From Coriaria nepalensis (lineage: Eukaryota; Streptophyta; Magnoliopsida; Cucurbitales; Coriariaceae): a DNA stretch of 64,000 nt. The translations under genes were made by a program, and so were the position numbers. This document shows positions 46,701 to 57,275 of this stretch, in pieces. Numbering within the stretch: the first letter of the stretch is position 1; every line of letters begins with the position of its first letter. The stretch spans positions 3,482,001 through 3,546,000 of the forward strand of contig CP114483.1 in NCBI GenBank assembly GCA_027186245.1. Reading direction: 5' to 3'. The notes beneath the pieces were generated by a model. It worked only from the letters and a program-made list of their open reading frames with translations. It did not search any database and was not told where the DNA came from.

Positions 46701-48304
46701 TTACAACTTTTCTATTTATAGAATATTAAAATATATGCGGAAAGAGCTTACATGCATCAAGATATGTAAGATAAACAAATAGTATACGTACCCGAGCATG
46801 CGACGTACCCCCAATTTTCTCCTGCTTTAACTTGGATTCAGCCATCAACCTCCCATTTTGATCTGGAATTATAACAGAACAAATTATCTAAGATCAAGAA
46901 CCAAATGATACACAGCAAATCACCAGCATCTAACTACTGGATTTATCAAGTTGCCAATTCAATCTGACACAAATCTAAATGTTCCATCGATGCAGTAGCC
47001 TCTTCATTAGGATGAGAAGCATTTCCTAAAAAGACAGAGACTTGAAATATTCTTCTTTTTTTTTTTTCCTCCTATAATTCTTTCTATGAATTGATTTGGT
47101 TATGGCCGGAAAGTCTTATGAAAGGAGCTGCTGAAAATCAAGCTATTTAGTCTCCCCGCGGTAGGAGATGATGGATTCGGAAATCACTCTACCCACTGAG
47201 TTTGTTTTAGAGCTATGGAGGATGAACCCAGAATGAATACAACTGGGATTTCTACTGAATTTTGAGTCAGTTTCCTACCTTGTACGATAGATTCTAGAGT
47301 ATATGCACTAACAAAAGAGAAAACTTTGTTTGGAATAAGTAAAAATTACCTGCTGTTAACTGGAGAATTAAGAAGCCAAATATTAGGGCAGAGACCAGCT
47401 TGACTTGGGAAATTTGTAGCTACCTCAGCATTTGAATTCGATTTCCAGCTGAAACATATCAGTAATCCTGGAACAACAAAAAGCTGCACAATTTTCCATA
47501 TTGCTAAGAAAATGAAACCTTTTAAGAGATAAAATTAGAATTATTCCTGTTTCTAGGCAAACACAAAAGTAGATCCCAACTTTTCTGCAACCTACTTTTT
47601 TCCGAAATTCAAACAAATATTTCCATGTTCCTGTTTGGTTGCTCAGAAAATGAAACCCTACCCGACAAGTACTCTCTCGTCTGTTTGGGTCGCACATTCC
47701 CCGCGTTATTTCGCTAAGGTGCGCGCATCTGGTACTGCTGCGCAAGGTAGGAACAGATGCCGGGGAATGAACAGGACTGTGCCCTAAACGTATTCCGGTT
47801 TCGGAAGAACCTGCTTACTTGAGCGGGACGCGCAGATGGTGTTTACGCGACCATCTTGACACCTCAATCGTGGGTACAATACGCTACGAAATACGGCGCA
47901 TGATTAGGAGATGAAGCAGAACCCCTCGTGCGGACCTGCTAATCTACACAGGGATGAAGATATGCTAGAATGTGCCGGTAAAGAGCGTAGAATACGATGT
48001 TTCCGAAGGTAAAGAAATCGCCAAAATACGCCGAACAAGCAATGTAGAGAGAGAGAGTGAGAGATCGCCATTGATGAAGAAGCTCTAAGCACAACTCTAT
48101 TTCAGATTTTTCAACAACTTATTACAGGGGAAATTAATATATGAATAAAAAAAACCCTAAAAATATCGAAATGCATTGGAAAAAAAAGAAAAAAAATTAC
48201 ACCTGTGTTGATTTCTCATCATTCCCCCTCCATAAACTTTACACAAACTAAAAATGCTGAAAACCCTAACAGAGATTAATCGAAGACTTGAACTGACGTT
48301 CACT
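43716..48304. other. Long region without a confident gene
   Basis: 4.6 kb between the decayed oxidoreductase and histone H1. Four short minus-strand segments with matching splice sites and phases (see the possible transcript at 44457-47419) could be exons. 47640-47960 is clearly more GC- and CpG-rich than its surroundings and could be a promoter. The rest is AT-rich, with no recognised repeat or RNA gene. Confidence 0.4.
44457..47419 (-). other. Possible unrecognised multi-exon transcript
   Basis: Four candidate exons can be joined in one open frame: 47350-47419, 46792-46862, 46071-46169 and roughly 44457-44505. They would encode hydrophobic VSALIFGFLILQLTA, then MAESKLKQEKIGG, then DLLLSSLVLIADDDLLRAAN, then a last piece ending ARGFQYLETHAR before a TAA. 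Boundaries are GT-AG and phases agree. No start exon and no family was recognised. Chance agreement of four short pieces is quite possible. Confidence 0.2.
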
Positions 48305-49279
48305 TCATTTCCTGGTTCTCCTGGCCGGAGCTTTCTTAACCGGCGTTTTCTTAGCAGGGGAGGCCTTCTTGACGTTCTGAGCCGCCGGAGCTTTCTTTGT
48401 CTTCGCTGCCGGTTTCACCGCCGGGGCTGCTGCTTTCTTTCCAGGTGTTGATCTCGTCGATGTTCTCGCTACCTTAGCAGGCTTAGCAAGAGGCTTTCTT
48501 GCAGTAGGTGCCTTTCTCTTTGGCTTCACTGTTGCTGCTGCAGATGCGGTTGTTCCTGCCGCTTTCGGCTTAGCTACGGCCTTAGGCTTAGGCTTAGGCT
48601 TAGCTACGGGTTTAGCTTTAGGAGCTGGCTTAGCTTTAACCGGAGTCTTTGCCTTAGGCTTAGGCTTAGGCTTCGCAACAAGCTTGGCTACAGTCTTCAC
48701 CTTCGGCTTTGGTTTAGCTGCTGCCGCTGCTTTTGTCTTTTTCGCAGCTGGCTTCGATTTTGCCACAGTCGGCTTCTTCGCCTGCGCAGCTGCTTTAACC
48801 GGAGCTGAACGAGTAGCAGGTAGCTTGTAGGAGTTCTTCACCTTGACAAGTTTACCAGCAACTACAAGCTTTTTCAAATGGAAGAGCAAAAGCTTCCTGA
48901 AATTCGTAGGCAACTGCTTGTGCTTATCCTCGCTAAACTTCGTAATCGCATACTGACTTGAACCGGTCTTCTCCTTGAGAGTAACAATCGCATCGCTAAT
49001 CATCTTCAAAATTCACAACAAAAACGAAAATTCAGCCAGATCCGATGTACGAAATGAAAATTTAGAGTTTCCAGAGCTAAATCGAGACAGTACCTCGTAG
49101 AAAGGAGGGTGAGTAGGTGGAGTTCTAGGCTTCTTCGGTGCCGGGGTCTTCTTCTCCTTAGGCTCTTTAGGCGCACGAGTTTTTTTCGGCTGTTCTTCTT
49201 CAATCGGTTCCGGCTGAATCACCACCGCATCGATGGTCAGAACTTCGTCGGCGGGTATTGGACCATCAGCTGATGCCAT
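48305..49279 (-). CDS. Linker histone H1
   Basis: Two exons (49094-49279 and 48305-49003) join to 885 nt, 294 aa. The N-terminal tail is acidic then Lys/Pro-rich (EEEQPKKTRAPKEPKEKK). The globular winged-helix H15 domain, about residues 55-130, crosses the intron: PTHPPFYE, MISDAIVTLKEKTGSSQYAI, DKHKQLPTNFRKLLLFHLKK, LVVAGKLVKVKNSYKL. The long C-terminal tail is almost only Lys, Pro and Ala, with repeated AKPKPKPKA and KKAPA units that neutralise linker DNA. Length and layout match major plant H1 variants; the acidic patch in the N-terminal tail is a plant trait. The intron lies inside the globular domain, as in other plant H1 genes from memory. Confidence 0.95.
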
Positions 49280-51338
49280 TGAATCAATTTCGCTATTAGC
49301 TCAGTGAGTCGACTCGGAGGATTTTTTATGCAGAGAGTGAGATGTGTTTAGAGGTAAGGGAAACGACGGTTGCGGGCGGTTTTTATAATTCAGGCAGAAC
49401 AAATACTGCACTCTGATTGGTTGAAACCCGCTGCACACGGATCGACATGCTTTCCCAAGTTTAAATATCAACCGTTGGATTGACAACTCATGAACGGTAA
49501 GGAATGGGAGTTTGGATAAGGGCCTGATGGAGATGGGGAGTGATTAGAGGTTGAAATGTAGTCCTTAGTTGTGTTTTTCACTTGAATTGCAACAAGCATA
49601 ACCTGAGATCTAGTTAATGGATTTTAGTGAAATTTTGATGGATTTGTAGGTTAGGACCTAAGCTTTCTAATGAATATTTGTTTGTATTGTTTGGTTGAGG
49701 GGGTTGAGAGAAACCTCGATCGGAAGCAATACTGGTCGAAATTAGGGTTTCGAGCGAGTTCTTCAAGCTCGAGATGCATTTTGAGATAATGCCTTGAATC
49801 AAAATCTCTTTTTTTGCTCTTCCATTGTTCTAGTGTTGTTTAGGGTTCAATTGGTCCAAGAATATCAGAATTTTGATACAAAATCAGTACCGAAATATTG
49901 AGTTAAATGTTGATGGAATTGAACAAATGTTAATAGTAAACTAACTTTGATGTGTTTCATATATCTTTCGTTCCTTTTCCCCTTGATTCATTTTGGGGAT
50001 ATGTTATTTTTTTAGGTGAAGGGATCTTTGGTGAGGTTAACATGTTTTTGTGGCTCGGTATATAGCTTTAAAGTTTCGGAAAAAAAAATTCAACTTCATA
50101 AAAAGATTGAATATAGTTAAGATTTTTATATAATTTTCCCGATAAATAAAATTGCTTTGCAAATACTTTGGAATCAAGATGTGATTTTCATTCTTCCACC
50201 ATTTTAGTTGTTGTTTAGGTATGGCTTGGTCCTACAATGACAGATTTTCAAAACAAAAATGAAAGTTAACATATCACAAAGATGTGTTTTAACCTTAAAC
50301 TTAAAGTAAGCGATGCATATTTGATATTTGGACCAAGACAACCTTTGACACTGAACTTGAAGGAAGTGATGCATATGTTTTACTGATGTAAATCCCTTCA
50401 AGGAAAACTGTTAAATCCTCCATGAACATCATGTGAAATTTATTCAATTGACTCAAACTTAACTTCAATTAAGAGTATGCTCAAAATCAAGCATCCTGGT
50501 CTCAATTCTAAACATAATGGTATCAGAACTCAAAAACAAGAAAGTTGTCTATCTAGTACGAGCATGTGCTCTATAATAACGTGAGCAACATGTACATGGT
50601 AAGGATGCGTTGTACATACTAGAGTGTATTTATTGTTTGTGAAACATATGTTTTTTGTTCGCTATCACTATGTTGCCAGCTTGCCATTAAGGGTATATGG
50701 CTAGTAATTATGATTTTGATTGGCTTTCTAATTACATAGCGCCTAATAAATGGTAAATCCAATGTCTTATCCTAACTCACACTCCCTATTGATCTTCACT
50801 ATCATTACCAAATAGCCAAAAACCTTCATCGGACAACCGTTACAGCCATCGACAACAGATAATAGAAGGTAAAAACCAACTTCTCACACCGTTGGAAGAG
50901 TATGAATGTGATATGAAGCAGAATACAAATGAAGAATCTAAAAAGTAATGAAATGCTCTTGATCTCTAAAAACAAAAAGGTAGTACATATGGTAGTAGAT
51001 ATTTCATAGTATATCAGCAGGCTGTATGAAGTACTTGAGACTCTGTCTCAAACTCAAACTCCTTAGATTAGAGTACATGTCACTAGGAATTTCACAGCCC
51101 ATATTATACAGATCATATACAGTAACTATAAGAGAAAGAAAACAGAGTAAAAGACCCATTAAATCACAAAGAATTGGAAAAAAAATGTAGAAAAAAGAAA
51201 GAACACCCTCTATATAAATCAGCAAACCCAAAAGCTGGTTTATGTTTTTCTTCTTTATGTGCCTCTCTGTTGATCCTTCATTCAAGGCAATTTTTGGAAA
51301 CACAAGAATGTTAAAGAACCCCTTTTTTTTTGTTGGAA
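49280..51338. other. H1 promoter region and 3' flank of the receptor kinase gene
   Basis: The left part is the H1 leader and promoter. The middle is AT-rich with nothing recognised. The right few hundred bases are probably the 3' UTR of the receptor kinase. Confidence 0.45.
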
Positions 51339-53927
51339 TTATCGACCTTTCGGATTGGCAATCTGCGAGAAAATCTCGGTGCTGTTATTAACATCAGTAG
51401 ATTCGTTGATTAGATCGACTTCACTTCCAAGGCTAAGATTGCTATAGTGCATTGCAATGTTCTGGTTTCTTTGAGTAACATATTCGTCATGTCGTAAAGA
51501 AGAATGTCTTGAGCCGGAACCGTCTTCTACATTTTCCTGCAATTGAAGAGCAAATTCAAGGGTCCATAACATGTCACCCATCGAAGGACGCTCGGCTCCA
51601 TGATCATCCAAGCACTTCTCGGCTGCATCTGCGAACTTCTTCAAGCATTCTGGATCAATCTTATCCTTGATATGAGGGTCAATGATGTCTTCAAGAAACC
51701 CTTTCTTTTTGCAATGCAATGCCCAATCTGCAAGACTGACTTGTTCTTTCGGAAGACTCGGGTTTAGAGCTGGCCTTCCGCATAAAACCTCAAAAAGCAC
51801 AACCCCAAATGAGTAAACATCAGATTTTTCAGTCAACTGTTGTCTCTTGAAGTACTCGGGATCTAAGTACCCGAAGCTGCCCTTAACCACCGTGCTGACA
51901 TGGCCATTAGCCACGTTCGGGCCAGTTTTTGAGAGCCCAAAATCCGAAACTTTAGCAACCCAATTGTCATCTAAGAGAATATTGGTTGTTTTGACATCTC
52001 TATGGATAATAGTATATTGTGCTCCTGTGTGAAGATAATGAAGTCCTCTTGCAGCTCCGATGCAAATCTCGAGCCTCTGTTTCCACGACAAACATGGTTC
52101 GTTAGACTTGTAAATATGCTCCCGGAGGGTCCCACGTCCCATGTAGTCATAAACCAAACACATCTCATTGTCTTCATCGCAAAAGCCGATAAGTGAGACC
52201 AAATGTTTGTGTCTAAGCTTAGACAACAAATCGATTTCTGTAAGGAATTCATGAACTCCTTGCTCGGAAGACGGATTCGATCTCTTAATGGCTACTTTCA
52301 CCCCTCCATCAATAACTCCCTTATAGACCTTCCCAAATCCTCCAACACCAATCACTTTAGACTTATCGAAATGCTTCGTAGCTTGTACAATCTCGGATAG
52401 AGAGAAATGCCGAGCCAGACCCTGAGCCAACGCGGTAGCTGTGCTTCGGCCTGAATTCGTTGATTTCCCACCGCTCGAATGTGAGTTTCCGTAGAGTGGT
52501 AACCAGCTAGAAGTGTGTGAATCTGTTCCGGCCACTCTCCTCTTTCTATGATAGACGGCGACAATGCATACCGCTGCCACTACGAAAGCGGCAGCTCCGC
52601 CAGATACTCCGCCAATGACTTGCTTCGTGTAGTTCGTTTTCGGTTTCGCAAAGGTCTTAGGAGCTTGAGAATCAACCTTGACTTGAAAATCCGAGGGAGT
52701 AGGGTTTGGTCCAGCCAAGTTATCACCAGAAGCAAGCTTGAAAACCTCAACCCCATTCAGCAATGCATCCATGAACTCCGGCTTCGTCTCGGTTGATGGA
52801 TGCAATGCGAGCCAAAGTTGCTCCTCGCCGGGCCCATCACCAACAAATATTGCGTAATCTTGATATGTCGGGATCCCTTGCCCTCCTGTCCATCCGATGA
52901 CATCTGCAGTTTCCACAGCCGTCTGATTATTGATGTAGATGCTAAAAACAATCTGATTGGCCTTGGTCAAGAAGTAATCACAAAAATGTAACCTCACTAT
53001 GTAAGTGAAATTCGCATCGACTTGTTGAAACACCCATGTGAGATTGTAGCCCAGGTTAACATTCTTGTCATTTCCCATTGACCTCGAAGTGCTATAAACA
53101 TCAACAGGAGCAGCATATTGAGGAAGATCTTTGTACTCAATTTTAACCTTCGGATCGGCCTTATTTGTAACCCCAGATCCAGCTCCGTAAATATAAGGCA
53201 AGTCATCATACCATGTTCGGGCAAGACCGGAATCGTTTGTGGGTGGAATATACTGTCCCCCTACATTCAATCTAAACATGGTTTGTAAACTTGAACTTCC
53301 GGCATCAATTGCTTCATCCGGTCTTCCAACCATTGGGGCATTTGAGAAAAGATCGGGAATAGGAATCAACTCAATGCCATTGACGAAAGCAAATCCTACA
53401 TCGGGCTTGAATGTGAGACTCAAGGAATCTGAATCGGAAGGTGCTAATGAGAATTCTCTAGCAATGTAGGATTGTGTTAAGGCTTGACAAGTGAGTTGTG
53501 CACTAAAGTTTTTCATTAGGGTTAGCTTATTATCTAGAGTAACTGAGAAATAAGCCTCTGCCGCATTATGCGCACCATACACCGAAGGGTAAAAATGGAG
53601 TCTAAGCCAATAACGTTTTTGCGGTTCTATGGGTAATTTGTATGTAGCTTCTGATGTGAAGATTCTAGAATCCATGTATGGGACTTGAGAGCTTAAAGAA
53701 GGGTCCTGGAATTGAGCTCTGACCAATAGCGAATTGCTCGAAGAGACATATTTTTTGTCCGGCCCCCATTTTCGCCCGTCTTGATCCGCGTTTTCATCTT
53801 CCGAGCCACAACCAAGCAACAATGGCTTTGATTCATTTTCTTTTGCTGCTCCTGAAGTTTCAAGCACATGCAAGAGCAAAAGCACCCCAACAATGGAAAA
53901 CAAAACACGGGCTTTGACATCATACAT
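51339..53927 (-). CDS. CrRLK1L malectin-like receptor kinase, ANXUR type
   Basis: An intronless receptor kinase of 862 aa, at the plasma membrane. From the start chosen here: signal peptide (VLFSIVGVLLLLHVL), tandem malectin-like domains (GCGSEDENADQDGRKW, YMDSRIFTSEATYKLP, LQTMFRLNVGGQYIPP, RLHFCDYFLTKANQIVF, DYAIFVGDG), transmembrane helix at about 436-460 (AAFVVAAVCIVAVYHRKRR), then a Ser/Thr kinase with IGVGGFGKVYKG, HRDVKTTNILL, DFGLSKTG and GSFGYLDPEY. It ends in FSQIANPKGR. Family members bind RALF peptides; ANXUR1/2 keep pollen tubes intact, FERONIA works in many tissues. The LARTWYDDLPYI segment favours ANXUR. An upstream in-frame ATG at 54008 would add 27 residues before the signal peptide; I prefer 53927. 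Confidence 0.94.
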   Translation of the reverse strand: MYDVKARVLFSIVGVLLLLHVLETSGAAKENESKPLLLGCGSEDENADQDGRKWGPDKKYVSSSNSLLVRAQFQDPSLSSQVPYMDSRIFTSEATYKLPIEPQKRYWLRLHFYPSVYGAHNAAEAYFSVTLDNKLTLMKNFSAQLTCQALTQSYIAREFSLAPSDSDSLSLTFKPDVGFAFVNGIELIPIPDLFSNAPMVGRPDEAIDAGSSSLQTMFRLNVGGQYIPPTNDSGLARTWYDDLPYIYGAGSGVTNKADPKVKIEYKDLPQYAAPVDVYSTSRSMGNDKNVNLGYNLTWVFQQVDANFTYIVRLHFCDYFLTKANQIVFSIYINNQTAVETADVIGWTGGQGIPTYQDYAIFVGDGPGEEQLWLALHPSTETKPEFMDALLNGVEVFKLASGDNLAGPNPTPSDFQVKVDSQAPKTFAKPKTNYTKQVIGGVSGGAAAFVVAAVCIVAVYHRKRRVAGTDSHTSSWLPLYGNSHSSGGKSTNSGRSTATALAQGLARHFSLSEIVQATKHFDKSKVIGVGGFGKVYKGVIDGGVKVAIKRSNPSSEQGVHEFLTEIDLLSKLRHKHLVSLIGFCDEDNEMCLVYDYMGRGTLREHIYKSNEPCLSWKQRLEICIGAARGLHYLHTGAQYTIIHRDVKTTNILLDDNWVAKVSDFGLSKTGPNVANGHVSTVVKGSFGYLDPEYFKRQQLTEKSDVYSFGVVLFEVLCGRPALNPSLPKEQVSLADWALHCKKKGFLEDIIDPHIKDKIDPECLKKFADAAEKCLDDHGAERPSMGDMLWTLEFALQLQENVEDGSGSRHSSLRHDEYVTQRNQNIAMHYSNLSLGSEVDLINESTDVNNSTEIFSQIANPKGR

Positions 53928-54990
53928 GGTCGTTTCCGTTCGGCGTACAGGAAAACGAGGGAAAACGGTGAAGAAAAGTGAAAGGAAACAAACAAAGCTT
54001 TCCTGCACGCCTAGAAAAGAAGAAAATTACTGGGGTTTTCTTTTAGTTTCTTCTCTTCTTCCTCAATACTCCTACGGGTGTTCTATGATAATGAAGCTAA
54101 AATGGCCCTGAAATCACCCTTGCAGGAGTCATGTATGGAAATTTTTTTGCAGCCTTACCTGGAGTAAAGGAAGGGACCCAAAACCAGGTAAGAAGAGAGG
54201 AGGTGAAATTTTATTTTCTTTTGTATTAAAAGGAGGTCTGTTTTCATTGAATATATTTTTTTTTTACGCTTATTTTTTTATTTTTGTTGGTCTGTTTTGG
54301 GGTTTTTCCCAATTTTGGGGGTTGGAATCATGAAAGAAGTTAGTTGGAAACCCATGATTGAGAGTGAGAATCGAAGGTTGTAAGAGGTTTTTGATTGGTT
54401 ACAATTTATACAAAGCTTTGCATGTTTTCTATTACAAGTAATAACAATAAGAGGCTAAATTTAGGTTAAGATTTATTAGAGCTTTTGATCATGGTTTGTT
54501 TGAGGTTGTTTGATTAATACTTAGTTTGTTGTTTTTTCTTTTCTAGAAGGGTGTTTAGAGCCAACCAAACGATACCATTTGCTTGCTTTAGAATGAGTAT
54601 GAAAATTAGGACTTCAATTCTTAAACCATATGATAATTAGTGCTAACACAATCGAAACTTTGCGAAACTAGTATTAATCCATAATTTCAATTTTCTTTGT
54701 TAACTTTTTACGGATTATCCCTATTCGGTTAAAAATCGATCCGTTTGCTCAAATCATACTTGACTTGACCTACTAAAATAGCAAGAGAGTTTTTATATTC
54801 TGAATTTAAGCCCTTAATTTTTTATTTGCTTCAACTTTTTTTTCACATCTTTTAGTTTTAAGTATCGTACGATAATTATTTGCAAAATTATTAGAATTTA
54901 TATATAAAATCTTAATACTTTTATACTAAAATATTAATTTTTGAAAAGTTGAGGGCAGCCCTTCTCATCAAATGTATTGGTCAAGTGTGT
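53928..54990. other. Upstream region of the receptor kinase
   Basis: Leader and promoter, CT/GA-rich near the gene and AT-rich further out. Nothing else was recognised. Confidence 0.45.
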
Positions 54991-55138
54991 ATTAGGCCTG
55001 ATAGCATGCATAGATTCTTTTGAGTTTACTTTGAAGTTTGATAATAGTTCACACGTTTGTTCTTTTATCATACTTTTTTTTAGTCAAATTGTGTCTTATG
55101 CTTGTTAAACACTTCATAATTTCTATTACATACGTGCA
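54991..55138. repeat. Direct repeat copy A, left of the receptor-kinase fragment
   Basis: Matches 55778-55930 in the same orientation. Both start at ATTAGGCC and share the exact block GATAATAGTTCACACGTTTG and a diverged block around GTCTTATGCTTGTT. The divergence shows that it is not recent. Confidence 0.82.
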
Positions 55139-55493
55139 TCAGTTAATTATCATAATTCAGTTGTCTTAAAAAAAAAAAGAGTTTGTGTTTGATATTAACA
55201 ATTAAGGTGGTCATATGATTTGAATTTAAGTACGACTTACCATTAATCCGAAAAACTTAACCTAATGATAATTAACTAAACAATGTACGTCAAGCATGTC
55301 AAACATTAACAATATATTCAAGTAGAGTGAATAGCTGGCACATTTGTAAGTGAATATGATTTTGTTTTAGTATGCACGTGATTGTCGAAGTACTTCAGCA
55401 ATCGTTCGAGTTTATAGCTCGTTTTTGGGTTAATCGGGAGATGTGGGAGCTTGAGCATTATCATACTTAGCTTTCAAGTTTGAGGAACTAGGG

Positions 55494-55735
55494 TTTGGGT
55501 TTGGACCAGCCAACGTATCATTAGAAAGAAATCACAAAAATGGGAACCTCACAATGTACATGAAATTTGGATCAACTTCATTAAACACCCATGTAAGATT
55601 GTAACTTTCGTTCACATTATTGTCATTAGCCATTGATCTGGCAGTGCTATAAACATCCACCAGGGCTTAATATTGAGTTAGATCTTCTTTGTATTCACTT
55701 TTAAACTTTGGGTCGGTCTTAAATAGGACTTCGGA
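55494..55735 (-). pseudogene. Fragment of an ANXUR-like ectodomain
   Basis: On the minus strand this matches the malectin-like region of the receptor kinase at 51339-53927. The part around 55545-55720 corresponds to about 52975-53160 there (AYSTARSMA-like and YNLTWVF coding blocks). The part at 55494-55530 corresponds to about 52698-52735 (AGPNP block). The roughly 240 bases between those two blocks in the intact gene are absent. Stops and frameshifts interrupt it. It has no kinase or signal peptide, so it is a relic of a partial duplication. Confidence 0.8.
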
Positions 55736-55777
55736 TTGAAACTCAAATTTTGAATTGTAAAAATGGGAAAAGGTTCC

Positions 55778-55930
55778 ATTAGGCCGTGCCTGGTAGGATG
55801 CATAGGTTCTTCGAGTTTACCTTAAAAAAACTGATAATAGTTCACACGTTTGTTCTTCTATCAAACTCTTCTAGTTAAATTGGGTCTTATGCTTGTTGAA
55901 CATTTCATAATTTCTTCTATATATGCATAT
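55778..55930. repeat. Direct repeat copy B, right of the receptor-kinase fragment
   Basis: Second copy of the repeat at 54991-55138. Its right end abuts the truncated 5' end of the ankyrin-repeat pseudogene. Confidence 0.82.
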
Positions 55931-55934
55931 GTTG

Positions 55935-57275
55935 TCGGAAACTTGTTAGAAGAATTGAAGCTTGATGTAGATACCAAAGACGAAGATGGTAAGCACTTTA
56001 CACACACTTTGTTTTCATAGTGATAAAACTTGACTTTCCTTATATCTGTTAATGATTTATAGGTGACACTCCACTTATTCATGCTGCACGAAAAGGTCAG
56101 ACCGAAACAGCCAAATACCTTCTTGAGAATGGTGCTAATAGCGACTTAGACAGCTCTCCATCAATCAGCCAGAAATGGTATGCTTTTTATTGGGATTGTT
56201 CTTTCTTTTACATGTAAATGCTTTTTGAACGTTTGAGCAGCCGCTTACTTGCTTATGAAATGAAGCTCATGGCTAATCTTAGTACAATATGTGGGTATGT
56301 GCATGATATGGTCACAAAATAGTGGGATAATATATTCATTTCTGTTAAATTCAGGTGATATCGAACTGCTAAATTTTATACTCTTGAAAAATGTCGATGT
56401 TAATTCTCAATGTGATGTTGGGACCCCTTTGATTTGGGCTGCTGGCCATGCCCAACCAGAGGCTGTAAAAATTCTCTTAGAACATCATGCTAATGTAAGC
56501 TAATGCCTTTTTTCATTTTATTTGTTCATTCATATTTTAATAGTACCTCTGTTGGTGAAAATGCTTACCTTCTCATGGTTTCTTCATTGCTGGGAGAACT
56601 TATAAAATGTTAATACTGTCTTGCAGCCTAATGCTGAAACTGATGATGATATAACCTCACTTTTATCAGCTGTGGCTGCTGGTTCACTGGCTTGCTTAGA
56701 CTTGTTAATTAAGGTCATCTATCTTCCCTTATGTTAAATCTTTTACTATATACAGTTGAGTCTTTATGACAATGTTCTCCATCAATATTCTGAAATCATT
56801 GAAGCAGAAACAAATGGAAACATGGAATTCATGTTATTTAATTATCCCCTTCGTTGAAAACTTCATAAAATTTACTCTAATCTAACAAACAGGCTGGTGC
56901 TAAAGTAAACATTAGTGCTGGTGGAGCAACCCCTCTACACATTGCTGCTGATAATGGGAATCCAGAAATTCTAAACCTTTTGTTAGGAGCTGGTGCTGAT
57001 CCCAATATCACAGATGAGGTGAGACTCAGATGTTGTTGTTTGTGTGTGTGTGTGTGTGCGCACGCACGCGCATGTGTGCCAAGGTGAGACTCTTTGGTTA
57101 AGTACTTAAGTGAGATATTCTTGCACATTGTAAGCGGTTTACTTTCATGCGACTGTTTATGTTCTCTTTGCATTGCAGGATGGGTTGAAGCCGATTCAGG
57201 TTGCTGCTTTAAGAGGTAATAGAGGAGCTGTTGAGATTCTCTTTCCCTTAACTTCACCAGTTCAAGATATACCCA
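55935..57275 (+). pseudogene. Ankyrin-TPR gene, part 1: ankyrin-repeat exons (5' truncated)
   Basis: Exons at 55935-55988, 56063-56177, 56355-56494, 56627-56713, 56893-57018 and 57179-57275 encode consecutive ankyrin repeats: GDTPLIHAARKGQTETAKYL, GTPLIWAAGHAQPEAVKILL, GATPLHIAADNGNPEILNLL, DGLKPIQVAALRGNRGAVEI. The order and spacing match the plant ankyrin-TPR protein of the Arabidopsis TPR10 (At3g04710) type, a likely cytosolic protein-binding adaptor. The N-terminal exons are missing: homology starts abruptly at LLEELKLDVDTKD next to a duplicated repeat. In exon 2 a small deletion before ACAGCTCTCCAT shifts the frame. The last exon breaks off after FPLTSPVQDIPK, where Copia sequence in the opposite orientation begins. 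Confidence 0.88.

Noticed and set aside
47640..47960. Inserted organellar or bacterial DNA
   Set aside because: The patch is GC-richer, but I recognise no plastid, mitochondrial or bacterial gene in it.
51004..51303. A 99-codon minus-strand frame downstream of the receptor kinase
   Set aside because: It lies in the probable 3' UTR, is low in coding character and has no recognised homology.
53239..53469. Open frames on the plus strand across the receptor kinase gene
   Set aside because: They are mirror images of a strongly conserved intronless gene; composition follows its codon pattern.
53928..54008. Upstream ATG at 54008 as the receptor kinase start
   Set aside because: It would put 27 residues before a normal signal peptide; the ATG at 53927 gives the usual CrRLK1L layout. 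Not excluded.
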